Source: Boswellia sacra
Taxonomy: Eukaryota; Streptophyta; Magnoliopsida; Sapindales; Burseraceae
Reading direction: 5' to 3'
NCBI GenBank assembly: GCA_013180625.2
Contig: SNVD02016072.1
Span: forward strand, 1 to 64,000
DNA length: 64,000 nt
Each line of letters starts with the position of its first letter. Positions within the stretch are counted from its first letter, which is position 1. The notes beneath the pieces are model-generated. The model did no database searches. It worked only from the letters and a program-made list of their open reading frames with translations, and was not told where the DNA came from. Positions 1 to 11,274 of the stretch are shown here, in pieces. The position numbers and the translations under genes are program-made.

Positions 1-400
1 AAATTTTACATACATGTATATATTGGCATACCTCTTTAACAGTTGTTTTTCACCATGAATTTCAAAAGAAAATGACAAATGTTTACCAATCTCTCTGAAG
101 TCTAAATGTGTCGTCTTCTAATCACAACAGGTCACAGCCTCAATAAATTTTCTTCACATCATTCCAAAAAAACTAGGCTTTCGTTTTTCTATATTTCCAT
201 GCACAATTACAACAACTATACGTCCCAATAGTTATTATATGAAAGAAAATGTTTTTCTATTTTTTTGGATATCTAGTTAAAAAGCGTTTCTATTGAGCCC
301 CTACATTTATTTTTCTTTCCATGCACTTGTGTGTACATTCTTTGAAATATAAATGAAAAATATATACTTCACTGTTCCATCTTAAATGGTATCAGAGCCT
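1..400 (+). mobile_element. Possible Copia LTR end with primer-binding site
   Basis: At 387-398 the sequence TGGTATCAGAGC matches the site complementary to initiator tRNA-Met that primes most plant Copia elements. The AT-rich stretch before it would be the 3' part of an LTR ending near 379. No Copia coding sequence follows and the other LTR is not seen, so this is at best a truncated remnant. The call rests on the primer site alone. Confidence 0.4.
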
Positions 401-1386
401 TTTAAAACTCTAATGAGTTCTTTTCATCCTTTTTTTGGGTTCTTTTAACCAGGATTCATGAAAATATAGAAAGCTCACCAACTATCATGGAATCAACTAT
501 GGTTGTCTCAATGCCAAATAATTTTAACCAAAAAGTCACGTCAAAATTATATATATACATACACTTAATTTACAAAATAAACTTATAATAACATGTATTA
601 GCCTAATCCATTGAATTTTGGCTAATGATAAATCACATTCAAAATATCAAACATATTGAAATGAACAAAAGAAAACGAATAAAAAGAACATCATCATCTT
701 CAATGGAAGGGTATACTAATAATGGGTTTGTGTATTTATTCTGTGAGTACAAATATAAGAAAACATAATTTATAGTGATGTGGCAATGCAAGTTGAGATT
801 AAACAAACCCAACTAGGGATGGCAAAGTCTGGGTGCAGGTGTGGGTTTTACATTTTCGCACTTGAGCCGAATGATGTGGTGCCCTCCCCGCCCCCCGGTT
901 TTCCTAGGATTTTTTTTCATGCATTGTGGGTGTAGTTTTCCTTGGATATGTAAATTTCCCCCTGCACCCAGATTTTACCCGGAATAAATCCTTAAATTTC
1001 CCCAATTTGTGAACATTTTTTTGTCGGGTTGGGTTGAACAAATTTCCTTGGAATTTTTTCTGGATTAACCAATTTAATGAGGGCTCAAGCTCATTCAAGG
1101 TTCTTTAAATTTATTTTGGGCCTTTTAGAAATTATATTTGAATAGATCTTTGAATTTTTTTGGGCCCTTTTAAAAATTATATTACAAAATGTTTCATGTT
1201 TTACAAATGTGATTGGGCTTGGCAGTTTAGTTTTGAGATTTAAAAAATAATTAAACATCTTTGTGAAAGGCGTGAGTTGTGAGACAAGAGTTCGGAGTTG
1301 ATTAGTTAGGTAGTATATTTGGGATTTGAATGTTTAACATTTTAAGTTTTTTAACACGTGAATAATAATAGTAATATAATACATTA
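401..1386. other. Unassigned AT-rich DNA
   Basis: I see no supported gene here. Near 813 a 'tagggatggcaa' stretch followed by G/C-rich words resembles the ends of small hAT-type elements, but no matching inverted end was found. The short open frame on the minus strand at 904-1098 resembles no protein I know. The segment ends where LTR A begins (TGATGAAC at 1387). Confidence 0.4.
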
Positions 1387-1464
1387 TGATGAACAATTAA
1401 ATATGTATGCTTAATGAGAGCTTAATTCATCATATTGCATTAATAGTGTCATTAAATTCCTCAA

Positions 1465-3113
1465 GGGATAATGTCACAAACCTCTCCTATGTTTTGCCTT
1501 AATGTCATAGAGATGGGACTTTTGCATTTTTTTCTAAAAAGAGTCCCTACTGTCTGAGAAACGCGTCATGGGGACCCCTTCTGTTACATTTGCCATTTAA
1601 TTTATATAAATAAGTTGAAGTAACAAGGGTATATGAGTCTTTTAGATTGAATCAGTCAACATTATATAAATGTAGTCAAAAATACAAAAATTCCAATCGA
1701 GCCCGCCCACCACTATCGTCACGCACACCCTACTAGTTGACCCAAAGTTTTTCCTTCAATCAACTGTTCATCTTCCCGCTTCGCGTGAACTCAGTGTACG
1801 TAGGACGAGCTTTCAAGCCAGTTGCAGAGTGAAGTCCGATCCTTGAAGAAGATAGCGACACTCTCATGTTTACCTTCGCTGGAATAGAGAATCATGCAAG
1901 TGTCAAATCACAAAATATTCCAGTTCATCTGAAACAAGAGAATTACAGCTAAAAAGAATACAATTAAACATAACAAAACTTAAGATAAATATTATAAAGA
2001 AACAAGTCTTTTCAAATCCCAATCCATTCTGGGACTGTTTTATCTTCATCTTTCTGTGTAAATTCATGTTACAGAAGCCATTACTATTAATCCAAACTTC
2101 AAAAAATATGTAACGTTAAAACTTAGCCTGGAAAAGTAGTTTGAAATAGACCATCAAACCCACCATAAAATTTATCAGAAAAAACGAAGAAACAATGGTT
2201 GTTTTCTCAGAAAGTATGGTTTTTTCTTAGAATCTCAAAAACACAAAGATGCAGAAACTTTCTAAATTAGTTTCATTTGTTAAAGACAGAGAAATGACAA
2301 GAAAAAGACGGCTGACTTGCAGCTACAGCTACAGCCACAACCACTTCTTTTCGAACACATAGAAATTAAGCATAGAAGCTTCAAACTTTTTCATTTTTCC
2401 TATGTCACATCACATGAGCAAGGCAAAATGTGATTATGCTAACACCTTTAACTCACCGTTTGAGAAGAGCAAATCTAGAAGAAAATGTGAATATGCTATG
2501 ATGTGCTGTGCTATGCTGTGCCCTCCAAAGATCGAAACAGGCGAAGAGTGCGTTGAAAGTACAGATAAACTGAGAATGAGGATCTTTCTTGGCTGATGAA
2601 TAGGAGAGAAAGTTAGAACAAAAGTGGAAATTCAAAGGCTGGAGATTTGAATAATGCAAAAGCTTTCGCGCTAATAATTATAAAAATAATAATAGAAGAG
2701 AAGAAAAAGTTGAGCTTTTTGCAGAGAAGTTCATGGGTGGGCTGGATGGAATAAGCCTCCAGCGGAAAGCGAAGCTTCCATATTTTTAATTATTATAAAA
2801 CTTTTCGACTGAATCGGACTTCACACTGCCCGGATTTGTTTTTTCATGTTGCATTTCGGGGGTAAAATTGTAAATTGATTTATCCTCCCTTGTTTATTAT
2901 TATATATACATTTTTACTTATTTATAGACAAGGGTATATATGTAATTGAAATGTAAATAGATGGAAAGATGATGTCATGTAACGGCAAATGTAACAGAAG
3001 GGGTGCCTATGACACGTTTCTTAAGCAGTAGGGACTTTTTTTAGAAAAAAATATAAAAGTCTCATCTCTATGACATTAAGGCAAAATATAGGGGAGGTTT
3101 GTGACATTATCCC
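1465..3113. mobile_element. Non-autonomous Mutator-like element (MULE)
   Basis: The ends are long inverted repeats of about 135 bp beginning GGGATAATGTCACAAACCTC, at 1465 onward and as the reverse complement ending at 3113. They are flanked by a 10-bp direct repeat, aattcctcaa, at 1455-1464 and 3114-3123, and the LTR reads continuously once the element and one repeat are removed. Long TIRs with 9-11 bp duplications are diagnostic of Mutator superfamily elements. No transposase is seen. The interior (about 1602-2970) has only short open frames that I do not recognise, so it is a deletion derivative or a possible Pack-MULE. Confidence 0.88.
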
Positions 3114-3613
3114 AATTCCTCAACTTAAGCATATTTGTAGTCTTTACATCCTTCGAATTAACTTTCTCTTAATTTCAGTTTTGATGTAGTTTTGGTAAAA
3201 TGGACAGAACTTTCTATTTATAGATCCGAATGATGCAAATCGTAATGTTTTGGAAAGCTGATTCAATTATCTACAAGATTGCATTTCACAAGTATCATCA
3301 AATTCGAGCTCTCAGTGGACCAAAACTGGGCTTGAAGTGAACCCATTTACAGTCTCGGCCTAGTCTGACCAGGCCTCAGTATTTGGACCATATCTCTCAA
3401 AATACGTATCCAAATTGTGCAAATCAATATGTTCTAAAGAGCTGAGTGAAATATCTACAACTTTCATGAAGACATGTGATTAAAAGGCTTAATATTTTAA
3501 TGTCAAAATCGGTGGTCAAAGTGGTGCACCTAATGATCCCAATGGTCAAAGTTAGTTCACCTAACATTTGACAACTATTCCTTTGTAATTTGACAAGTTT
3601 GCCCCTGAATGTA

Positions 3614-3621
3614 TCTATAAA
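3614..3621 (+). promoter_or_regulatory. LTR promoter TATA box
   Basis: TATAAATA followed by 'gaggtgcc' is conserved in the A-type LTRs of the window (18696, 19827, about 26449 and, inverted, in the solo LTR near 8360). It is the likely core promoter for the genomic transcript. Transcription start was not determined. Confidence 0.65.
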
Positions 3622-4440
3622 TAGAGGTGCCTTGTGACCCATTAGGGCATCTTGGCCTTGGCTGGAACATTTTGGCTTTGGCTAGGATCTTGTATTGTGT
3701 TTTGTGTGTTTATGTTATTAATGAATTCCTTTTTCTTGCATTTTATTTTCTTTCTATTATAATGTTCTTCTAATTTCTCTTTTGCTAAGGTGAAAGGGTG
3801 AAACCGTTGATATGAGAATAAGGATTCTCTAACCCTTAATATGTGCTTAATAATCTTAATCTTACAATGTTTATTCAATATGATTTATATTTATTTTCTT
3901 AATCAATCTTGACACCACTCGTAAAGTGGAGATCTTGATCCATTGTAGACAATCCTTGGCACATCAAATGCTTGGATCCTTTCTCGATGTCGTATGGTTC
4001 TTTCTTACCGACACGAATCTAGTTAGGAACCTTGATTTGTTGTAGACATATGATGATTGGCACATTGGATGCTTGAACCCATTTACGAGAAGTGGTATAA
4101 ATATTGGTAACGAAGCAAATATAACTCATATAACTAAAATGGGTTGTTTATCCTTATTCGAAATATCAAGGGCCGATCCCCTAACCTTAGCTTTCATTAT
4201 TATTGTGTTGATTTCTCTTGTGTTTTAGTTATTCTCATTTATTGTTTACGAACTTGTTCTTTACTTATATCTATTGATATTATCTTGTCATCTCTTTGAA
4301 TCATCATATCGTATTTGCTTAGCTTATAATCTGTAGCGCTAAAATTCCCTTCCTCGTGGATCAACCCTAGTTTCACCGGGTTTATTACTTCAACACTCCT
4401 ATACTTAGGAGACAATTCTATTTCAGATGTGTCAAGTTTT

Positions 4441-4457
4441 TGGCACCGTTGCCGGAG
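4441..4457 (+). other. Primer-binding site, tRNA-Asp type
   Basis: TGGCACCGTTGCCGGAG lies six bases after the LTR end. It matches the complement of the plant tRNA-Asp 3' end at all but two positions, the primer typical of Athila-type elements. Confidence 0.85.
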
Positions 4458-4567
4458 AAGGTAAAAATTGGCGTGAAAAATTGTAAGTGTTTTCTTTTAT
4501 CATCTTAGATCTAAATTTTTTATTTTTTATTTTTTGGTGTGTTCATCTTTTCTTCTCTCTTTCTTGC

Positions 4568-6970
4568 ATGAAATTTTGGTCACGAACATCTAGTGGTAGA
4601 CTTGTTAGAAAAACATCATCTTCCTTGGAAAACATGGCCTTCAATCTAGTGGAAAGGTTCACGGATGAAGGGGACAACCGTTCCCAACAAAATGATCAAA
4701 ACCAACGAATAACCCTCAGAGATTACATGAATCCGGTAAGGACTAGTGCACCATCTTGTGTAGTTTCTCCTCCAGATTCTATCCATTTCAATTTCAAGCC
4801 ATGTTTTGTTTGACTTCTACCCACCTTTCATGGCCTTGATGTGGAGAACCCATATTCGCACTTAAAACTCTTTGAAGAGGTATGTAATTCCTACACTGAC
4901 CCAAATTGTATCATAAACACCATTAGATTAAAGCTTTTTCCTTTTTCTTTAAAAGATAAAGCTAGAACATGGCTACAAAATTTGAGGTCGAATTCCATCA
5001 GTTCATGGGATGAGATGAAACAACAATTTTTGAAAAAATTTTTTCCTACCCAAAGAACAAATTCTCTTAAAAGACAAATTTCCGATTTCTCTCAAAAACA
5101 AGGGGAAACCCTTTACCAATATTGGTATAGGTATAAGGAACTACTTAATACCTGTCTTCACCATGGTTTTGAAACTTGGAGAATAGTTGCACATTTCTAT
5201 GAAGGGTTAACACCTCAAGATAGGCAACTAGTAGAATTAATGTGTAATGGAGAATTTAAAGAAAAAGACCCTGAGGAAGCACTTGACTACATAGATTCCT
5301 TGGCAGAAAAGGCACAAAATTGGGACACTGCTGGCACCTATGAGGTACCAAGCAAGGCCCCAACCTCAACATCCAATAGAGGCATTTACAACCTTAGAGA
5401 AGACCATGACCTTCAAGCCAAATATGCATCCCTAGCTAGAAAAGTCGAGGCTTTAGAAATGAAAAAGAATGGTCAATTGAATTCTATTCAAGAAAATGTC
5501 TGTAACATTTGTAATGACAATGACCATTCTACTGATGATTGTCCAACTTTGCCTGCCTTTAGGGAATGTCTCCATGAACAAGCCAATGCTTTGAACACTG
5601 TCAAAAGGCCAAATCACAATCCATACTCACAAACCTACAATCCTGATTGGAGAAATCATCCAAATTTTAGTTGGAAAAATGACAATCATGCACAATCTTC
5701 ACAAGTCCCTTTTCAAACACAACAAAAATTTCAAAATTCTCATGATCATGCATATGCTCCTCCTCCTAGGAATGACCTTGAAAAAACATTGCATTCTTTC
5801 ATTACAAAGCAAGAGACTTTCAATAGTCAAACTGCTCAAATATTAGCAAATTTGTCAGACACTCTTGCAAAATTTGCATCTACATTTAGCATCCAAGAGA
5901 AAGGAAAATTTCCTTCTCAAACATTGCAAAACCCCAAAGATCAATCTAACTCAAATGCAGGGAGTTCAAATAACCATTATTTTGACCAAGCCAAGTCATT
6001 CATGACCCTTTGCAATGGTAAGGTCGTTGAAAAACACATTCCTGACCCTTGTGAGAAAGAAGAAGAATCGATCTCTAAAGGGCAGGAAGAGGTTGCCAAA
6101 CCAACACCTAGCGAAGAGGAAACCAAATCCTCATTTGTGCCTCCATTTCCTCAAGCATTAGCTACACAAAAGAAGCCAACTCACAATTCTGAAATCTTTG
6201 AAATTTTCAAACAGGTAAAGGTCAACATTCCTTTGCTTGATGTGATCAAACAGGTACCGTCTTATGCAAAATTTTTGAAAGACTTATGCACTGTGAAAAG
6301 GAAATTGAATGTGAAAAAGAAGGCCTTTCTAGCTGAGCAAGTAAGTGTTATTCTTCAAAACAATAATACAGTGAAATATAAGGATCCAGATTGTCCTACA
6401 ATTTCATGTGTTATTGGAGACCATAAAATTGAACAAGCTTTACTTGATCTTGGTGCTAGTATGAATTTGCTTCCATATTCGGTTTTTCAGAAACTCAATC
6501 TAGGTGAGTTAAAACCGACTTCTGTGACTCTTTTGCTTGCTGATAGATCGATCAAAGTATCAAGAGAAGTAGTAGAAGATGTGTTAGTTCAAGTTGATAA
6601 ATTCATTTGTCCAGTGGATTTTATTGTCTTGGACACACAACCAGTGGAAGTATGTAATTCAACTCCTATCATTTTAAGGCGTCCATTTCTAGCTGCCTCT
6701 AATGCTTTGATTAATTGCAGGAATAGAGTCATGAAGCTATCATTTGGGAACATGACATTGGAACTGAATGTTTTCAATATGTGCAAACAACCACATGAAA
6801 AAGAAGATGAAATTGAGGAGGCCAATGTGATTAAAACTATTGTGGAAGACCATATCCAAAAAGGGAGTTCTTCTGACCCTTTGGAAACTTGTTTAGTGAA
6901 TTCATTAGAATCAAGTATGGAACTAGAACCTGATCTTTCTGATATGTGTTCTTTACTGGATTGTGCATAG
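4568..6970 (+). pseudogene. gag-protease of element A
   Basis: One reading frame from ATG 4568 to TAG 6968-6970, broken by a single in-frame TGA at 4811-4813. The N-terminal half is an Athila-type gag capsid domain ('LKLFPFSLKDKARTWL' near 4929-4976). A zinc knuckle CX2CX4HX4C lies at about 5501-5542 and a Q/N-rich linker follows. The aspartic protease is at about 6400-6740, with active site LDLGAS near 6443; DLGA instead of D[ST]GA is usual in Athila-lineage proteases. Gag packages the RNA and the protease matures the polyprotein. The final TAG is in frame with pol and is conserved in A2, suggesting readthrough or an inherited stop. Confidence 0.85.
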
Positions 6971-7567
6971 GTGATGGAAAAAGGCTCAAAATCAAGATTC
7001 GAAGAATTGGGGCAAATGAATGAAAGCAAGGAAGAGGAAGCTCGCAAGTTAGAATTGAAGCCCTTACCTGAAGGACTGAAATATGCATATCTTGGGGAGA
7101 ATCAGACATATCCGATGGTAATTTCTTCATCCCTCAAAAGCGACCAACAAGGTAAGTTGATACACGTACTTAAAAGGCATAAAAATGCAAGCAGGTGGAC
7201 GTTAAAAGACATAAAAGGCATTAACCCTTTGATTTGTAGACAGAGAATACATTTAGAAGAAAATGCCAAAACATCCCAACAACCTCAAAGGAGATTAAAT
7301 CCCCAGACGAAAGAGGTGATTAGGGCTGAAGTTCTCAAACTACTTGATGTGGGAATTATCTATCCTATTTCTGATAGTAAGTGGGTAAGCCCTACACAAG
7401 TAGTACCTAAGAAATCTGGCATTACAGTAGTCAAAAATGAAAAGGGTGAATTATTGCCAACTCGAGTCTCATCTAGTTGGAGGATGTGCATTGATTATAG
7501 AAAATTAAATTATGTCACCAGAAAAGACCATTTTTCCTTACCTTTCCCTGACCAAATTCTTGAAAGA

Positions 7568-8934
7568 TGACACATCCAAAAAAGGATTGTCTCCCAAGTA
7601 TAGGAGTGTCGAAGTAAAAAACCCGGTAAGTCCGGGGTCGATCCACGAGGAAGGAGATTTTAGCACTACAAATTATAAGGTAAGCAAATATGATATGATT
7701 GATTCAAAGAGATGGCAAGATAATATCAATGAATATTAGTAAAGAACAAGTTCATAAACAATGGATGATAATAACACAAGAGAAATTAACACAATAATAA
7801 TGAAAGCTAAGGTTAGGGGATCCGCCCTTGATAATTCAAATAAGGATAAACAACTCGTTTTAGTTATATGAATTATATTTGCTTCGTTACCAATATTTAT
7901 ACCACTTCTTGTAAATGGGGTTCAAGCATCCAATGTGCCAATCATCATATGTCTACAACAAATCAAGGTTCCTAACTAGATTCGTGTCGGTAAGAAAGAA
8001 CCATACATCATCTAGAAAGATCCAAGCATTTGATGTGCCAAGGATTGTCGACAATGGATCAAGACCTCCACTTTACGAGTGGTGTCAAGATTGATTAAGA
8101 AAATAAATATAAATCATATAAACAACATAAGATTATGATTATTAAGCACATATTAAGGGTTAGAGAATCCTTACTCTCATATCAAGGGTTTCACCCTTTC
8201 ACCTTAGCAAGAGAGAAATTAGAAAGACATTATAAGAGAAAGAACACAAATTGCAAGAAAAAGGAAATTCATTAATAACATTAAAACACAAGGGAGAAAC
8301 ACAATACAAGATCCCAGCTAAGGCCAAGATGTCCTAATGGGTCACAAGGCACCTCTATTTATCGATACATCCAGGGGCAAACTTGTCAAATTACAAGGGC
8401 ATAATTGTCAAATATTAGTTGTAAATATCTTTGACAATTGGGATCAATTAGGCACCGACTTTGACCATCAATTTTGACATTGAAATGTTGAGAATTTTAA
8501 TCACATGTCTTCATGAAAGTTGTAGATATTTCTCTCAGCTTTCTAGAACATATTGATTTGCACAATTTGGATACGTATTTTGAGAGATACGGTCCAAATA
8601 CTGAGGCCTGGTCAGACTGGGCCGAGACTGTAGATGGGTTCACTTCAAGCCCAATTTTGGTCTATTAAGAGCCCGAATTTGATGATTCTTGTGAAATGCA
8701 ATCTTGTAGACAATTAAATCAGCTTTCCAAAACATTAAGAATTGCACCATTCTGATCTATAAATAGAGAGTTATGCCCATTTTACCAAACCTGTAACAAA
8801 ACCAAAATTAAGAAGAAGTTAATTCCAAACATGCAAAGACTACAAATATGTTTAAGTTGAGGAATTTAATGACACTATTAATGCAATATGATGAACTAAG
8901 CTCTTATTAAACATACATATTTAAGTGTTCATCA
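7568..8934 (-). mobile_element. Inverted A-type solo LTR inside RT
   Basis: Begins TGACACATCC and ends GTGTTCATCA, the reverse complement of an A-type LTR. The 5-bp target duplication aaaga lies at 7563-7567 and 8935-8939. Removing the LTR and one duplicate restores the RT reading 'DQILERVAGHFYYCFLDGY'. This fixes the A-type LTR ends precisely. Confidence 0.92.
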
Positions 8935-11274
8935 AAAGAGTAGCAGGGCACTTCTACTACTGCTTTCTTGATGGATATTCAAGCTATTATCAAATTCCCA
9001 TTGCGCTCGAAGACCAAGAAAAGACCACATTTACATGCCCCTTCGGCACTTTTGTATTTAGGAGAATGCCTTTTGGAAAGTCGGTAAGGAAGAACCATAC
9101 GACATCTAGAAAGGATCCAAGCATTTGATGTGCCAAGGATTGTCTACAATGGATCAAGACCTCCACTTTACGAGTGGTGTCAAGATTGATTAAGAAAATA
9201 AATATAAATCATATAAACAACCTAAGATTATGATTATTAAGCACATATTAAGGGTTAGAGAATCCTTACTCTCATATCAAGGGTTTCACCCTTCCACCTT
9301 AGCAAGAGAGAAATTAGAAAGACATATAAGAGAAAGAACACAAATGGCAAGTGAAAAAGGAAATCCTAATAACATAAAACACAAGGGAGAAAAACAATAC
9401 AAGATCCCAGCTAAGCCAAAGATGTCCTAAGTGTTCCAAGGCACCTTATTTATGATACATCCACGGCATAACTTGGTCAAATGTACAAGGGCATTAATTG
9501 TCAATATTAGTTTTTAAATATCGTGTACAATTGGGACATTAGCGCACCCGACTCTTGACATAATTTTTGGACATTGATGGGAATTTTAATCATATGGTCC
9601 AATGAACATGTAGTATAGTTCCTACAGCATCTCAGCAACATACTGATGTGCTACAATTTGGATACGTATTGTTGAGAGATACGGTACGAATACTGAGGCC
9701 GGTCATGACTGGCCGAGACTGATAGATGGGTTCATCTTGCAAGCCCAATTTTGCGTCCACTAGATCACGAATTTGATGATGCTTGTGAAATGCAATCTTG
9801 TAGACAATTGAATCAGCTTTCCAAAAAATTAAGAATTGCACCATTCTGATCTATAAATAGAGAGTTATGCCCATTTTACCAAACCTGTAACAAAACCAGA
9901 ATTAAGAGGAAGTTAATTCCAAAGATGCAAAGACTACAAATATGTTTAAGTTGAGGAATTTAATGATACTATTAATGCAATATGATGAACTAAGCTCTTA
10001 TTAAACATACATATTTAAGTGTTCATCAAAAGAGTGGCAGGGCACTTCTACTACTGCTTTCTTGATGGATATTCAAGCTATTATCAAATTCCCATTGCGC
10101 TCGAAGACCAAGAAAAGACCACATTTACGTGCCCCTTCGGCACTTTTGCATTTAGGAGAATGCCTTTTGAAAAGTCGGTAAGAAAGAACCATACGACATC
10201 TAGAAAGGATCCAAGCATTTGATGTGCCAAGGATTGTCTACAATGGATCAAGACTTCCACTTTACGAGTGGTGTCAAGATTGATTAAGAAAATAAATCAT
10301 AAATAATAGAAAACAACATAAGATATGATTAATTAAGCACATATTAAGGGTTAGGAGACTCCTTACTCTCATATCCAAGGGTTTCAACCTTTCACCTTAG
10401 CAAGAGAGAATAGTAGAAAGACACATTATAAGAGAAAGACACAAATTGCAAGAAACGGAAATTCATTATAACATTAATAACACAAGGGAAGAAAACACAA
10501 ATACAAGATCCCAGCTAAGGCCAGCTGTTCCAAAGGGTCCAAGGACACTCTATGTATCGATACATCCAGGGCAAACTTGTCAAATTATCAGGGCATAATT
10601 GTCAAATATTAGTTGTAAATATCTTTGACAATTGGGATCATTAGGCACCGACTTTGACCATCAATTTTGACATCGAAATGTTGTGAATTTTAATCACATG
10701 TCTTCATGAAAGTTGTAGATATTTCTCTCAGCTTTCTAGAACATATTGATTTGCACAATTTGGATACGTATTTTGAGAGATACGGTCCAAATACTGAGGC
10801 CTGGTCAGACTGGGCCGAGACTGTAGAATGGGTTCACTTCAAGCCCAAGTTTGGTCCACTAAGAGCCCGAATTTGATGATTCTTGTGAAATGCAATCTTG
10901 TAGACAATTAAATCAGCTTTCCAAAACATTAAGAATTGCACCATTCTGATCTATAAATAGAGAGTTATGCCCATTTTACCAAACCTGTAACAAAACCAAA
11001 ATTAAGAAGAAGTTAATTCCAAACATGCAAAGACTACAAATATGTTTAAGTTGAGGAATTTAATGACACTATTAATGCAATATGATGAACTAAGCTCTTA
11101 TTAAACATACATATTTAAGTGTTCATCAAAAGAGTAGCAGGGCACTTCTACTACTGCTTTCTTGATGGATATTCAAGCTATTATCAAATTCCCATTGCGC
11201 TCGAAGACCAAGAAAAGACCACATTTACGTGCCCCTTCGGCACTTTTGCATTTAGGAGAATGCCTTTTGGACTT
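7987..11274. repeat. Tandem triplication (about 1.1 kb unit) of LTR piece plus RT piece
   Basis: Three direct copies start at about 7987, 9081 and 10175 (period 1094, then 1100 bp). Each has the inner part of the inverted solo LTR, its end, and about 140 bp of RT ending near 'atgccttttgga'. Only the last copy continues into the rest of RT. Copies 2 and 3 contain dense clusters of one-base indels (about 9355-9780 and 10289-10560) between nearly identical stretches. Confidence 0.9.

Larger units (their letters stand above)
1387..4434 (+). repeat. 5' LTR of element A (split by a Mutator-like element)
   Basis: Starts TGATGAAC, ends GATGTGTCA, and is followed by the tRNA-Asp primer site. Removing the 1649-bp insert and one 10-bp target copy leaves about 1.39 kb. 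It lacks the short palindromic repeat array of about 150 bp present in the A2 LTRs near 20480-20610. A TATA-type promoter lies at 3614. Confidence 0.9.

Noticed and set aside
813..900. hAT-type small element suggested by 'tagggatggcaa'
   Set aside because: No opposite terminal repeat or 8-bp target duplication was found; too little to call.
6589..7130. Minus-strand ORFs under element A protease and early pol
   Set aside because: Shadows of the coding strand; no known motif.
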